From positions 3,842 to 9,131 of the forward strand of contig JASEGY010000116.1 of NCBI GenBank assembly GCA_030019105.1: a stretch of DNA of 5,290 bases, read 5' to 3'. This DNA comes from a bacterium. GTDB taxonomy: Bacteria > UBA9089 > JASEGY01. Below the pieces are notes generated by a model, which saw only the letters and a program-made list of their open reading frames with translations, was not told the origin of the DNA and did no database searches. A program made the position numbers and the translations under genes. Shown here one piece after another: positions 4,947 to 5,290 of this stretch (within the stretch, counting starts at the first letter, position 1; the number at the start of each line of letters is the position of its first letter).

Positions 4947-4953
4947 GAGGAGG
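4947..4953 (+). promoter_or_regulatory. Ribosome binding site for the secreted protein gene
   Basis: GAGGAGG lies 6 nt before ATG 4960. It is the strongest evidence that 4960 is the start, despite possible in-frame codons upstream. Confidence 0.8.
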
Positions 4954-4959
4954 AATAAA

Positions 4960-5290
4960 ATGGACAAGATAGCGAAGTTTATTCTGAGTGTAGGATTAGT
5001 GTTTTTCTGGCCTTTCACTTTAAGCGAAGCGCAGGAGATTGGTAGTTTTGGGACAGGCCAAGATGTGGTTATCATTGACTCCCTTGATGGGGGAGAATGT
5101 GCTTCACCTTTCTCCCCAAGAGAGTATAACTGGAGCTCAGGCAGTTTACCCCCTAATGACAAAAGGGCAATGCTTCTCTATAAAGATAAACCTTATTCAG
5201 AAAGACCCGGGCCTTACGAGGTAAGAGATTATGGACATGTTCAAATATTAAACCCGGATGAAAATGAAAGGGAAACAACAAAGTATTTAC
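4960..5290 (+). CDS. Secreted protein of unknown function, 3' end outside window
   Basis: ATG 4960 with a strong ribosome binding site opens a frame that has no stop before the window edge (110 codons). The N-terminus MDKIAKFILSVGLVFFWPF is a clear Sec signal peptide: basic start, hydrophobic core of about 13 residues, then TLSEA-QE as a likely signal peptidase I site near residues 24-25. The mature part begins EIGSFGTGQDVVIIDSLDGG and is hydrophilic, with CASPFSPREYNWSSG and several Pro/Tyr/Lys-rich segments. One cysteine is visible and no lipobox. I recognise no family. Its codon usage and leader look intact, unlike the broken genes to the left, so it is probably a host gene just beyond the decayed region. 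A cell-envelope or extracellular location is inferred from the signal peptide only. Confidence 0.75.
   Translation, partial: MDKIAKFILSVGLVFFWPFTLSEAQEIGSFGTGQDVVIIDSLDGGECASPFSPREYNWSSGSLPPNDKRAMLLYKDKPYSERPGPYEVRDYGHVQILNPDENERETTKYL

Overview
This is bacterial DNA carrying a heavily decayed contractile-tail prophage region. It is followed by two broken radical SAM genes and then a secreted protein that runs off the right edge. Strong AGGAGG-type ribosome binding sites precede several genes, so the host initiates translation by Shine-Dalgarno pairing. The many truncated genes, small inverted-repeat elements and tandem repeats suggest a repeat-rich environmental bacterium. I cannot name the phylum from this window. 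No tRNA, rRNA or CRISPR array was seen.

Layout. Positions 1-157 are a large imperfect palindrome. Positions 158-224 hold the 3' end of a fibre-like gene. Positions 247-1148 hold pieces of tail-fibre/tailspike genes that become, in frame, the C-terminal part of what looks like a head-closure protein. That piece overlaps (ATGA) a tail-completion protein (1145-1350). The start of a contractile tail sheath gene follows (1377-1770), then a 9-bp tandem repeat tract (1822-1857). Next come the start of a baseplate/spike gpV protein (1920-2145), an internal piece of a gpJ/gp6-like baseplate protein (2160-2520), and a long fibre fragment (2637-3300).

Positions 3301-4010 are the C-terminal half of a radical SAM protein with a SPASM domain, broken by a frameshift. 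Positions 4025-4627 are the N-terminal half of a second radical SAM protein, which starts at a good ribosome binding site. Positions 4628-4959 contain a 40-codon open frame and a 150-bp inverted-repeat element with a perfect 7-bp target duplication. At 4960 a signal-peptide protein begins.

How the parts relate. The order neck, tail completion, sheath, spike, baseplate J, fibre is that of a contractile-tailed phage. The neck remnants point to a prophage rather than a headless injection system. Nearly every gene is cut inside its coding sequence, while the next piece usually keeps its order and strand. The region therefore looks like a tail operon compressed by many internal deletions, and it cannot build a particle as it stands. 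The two radical SAM halves downstream may be cargo genes of the same prophage or unrelated host genes; the sequence does not decide.
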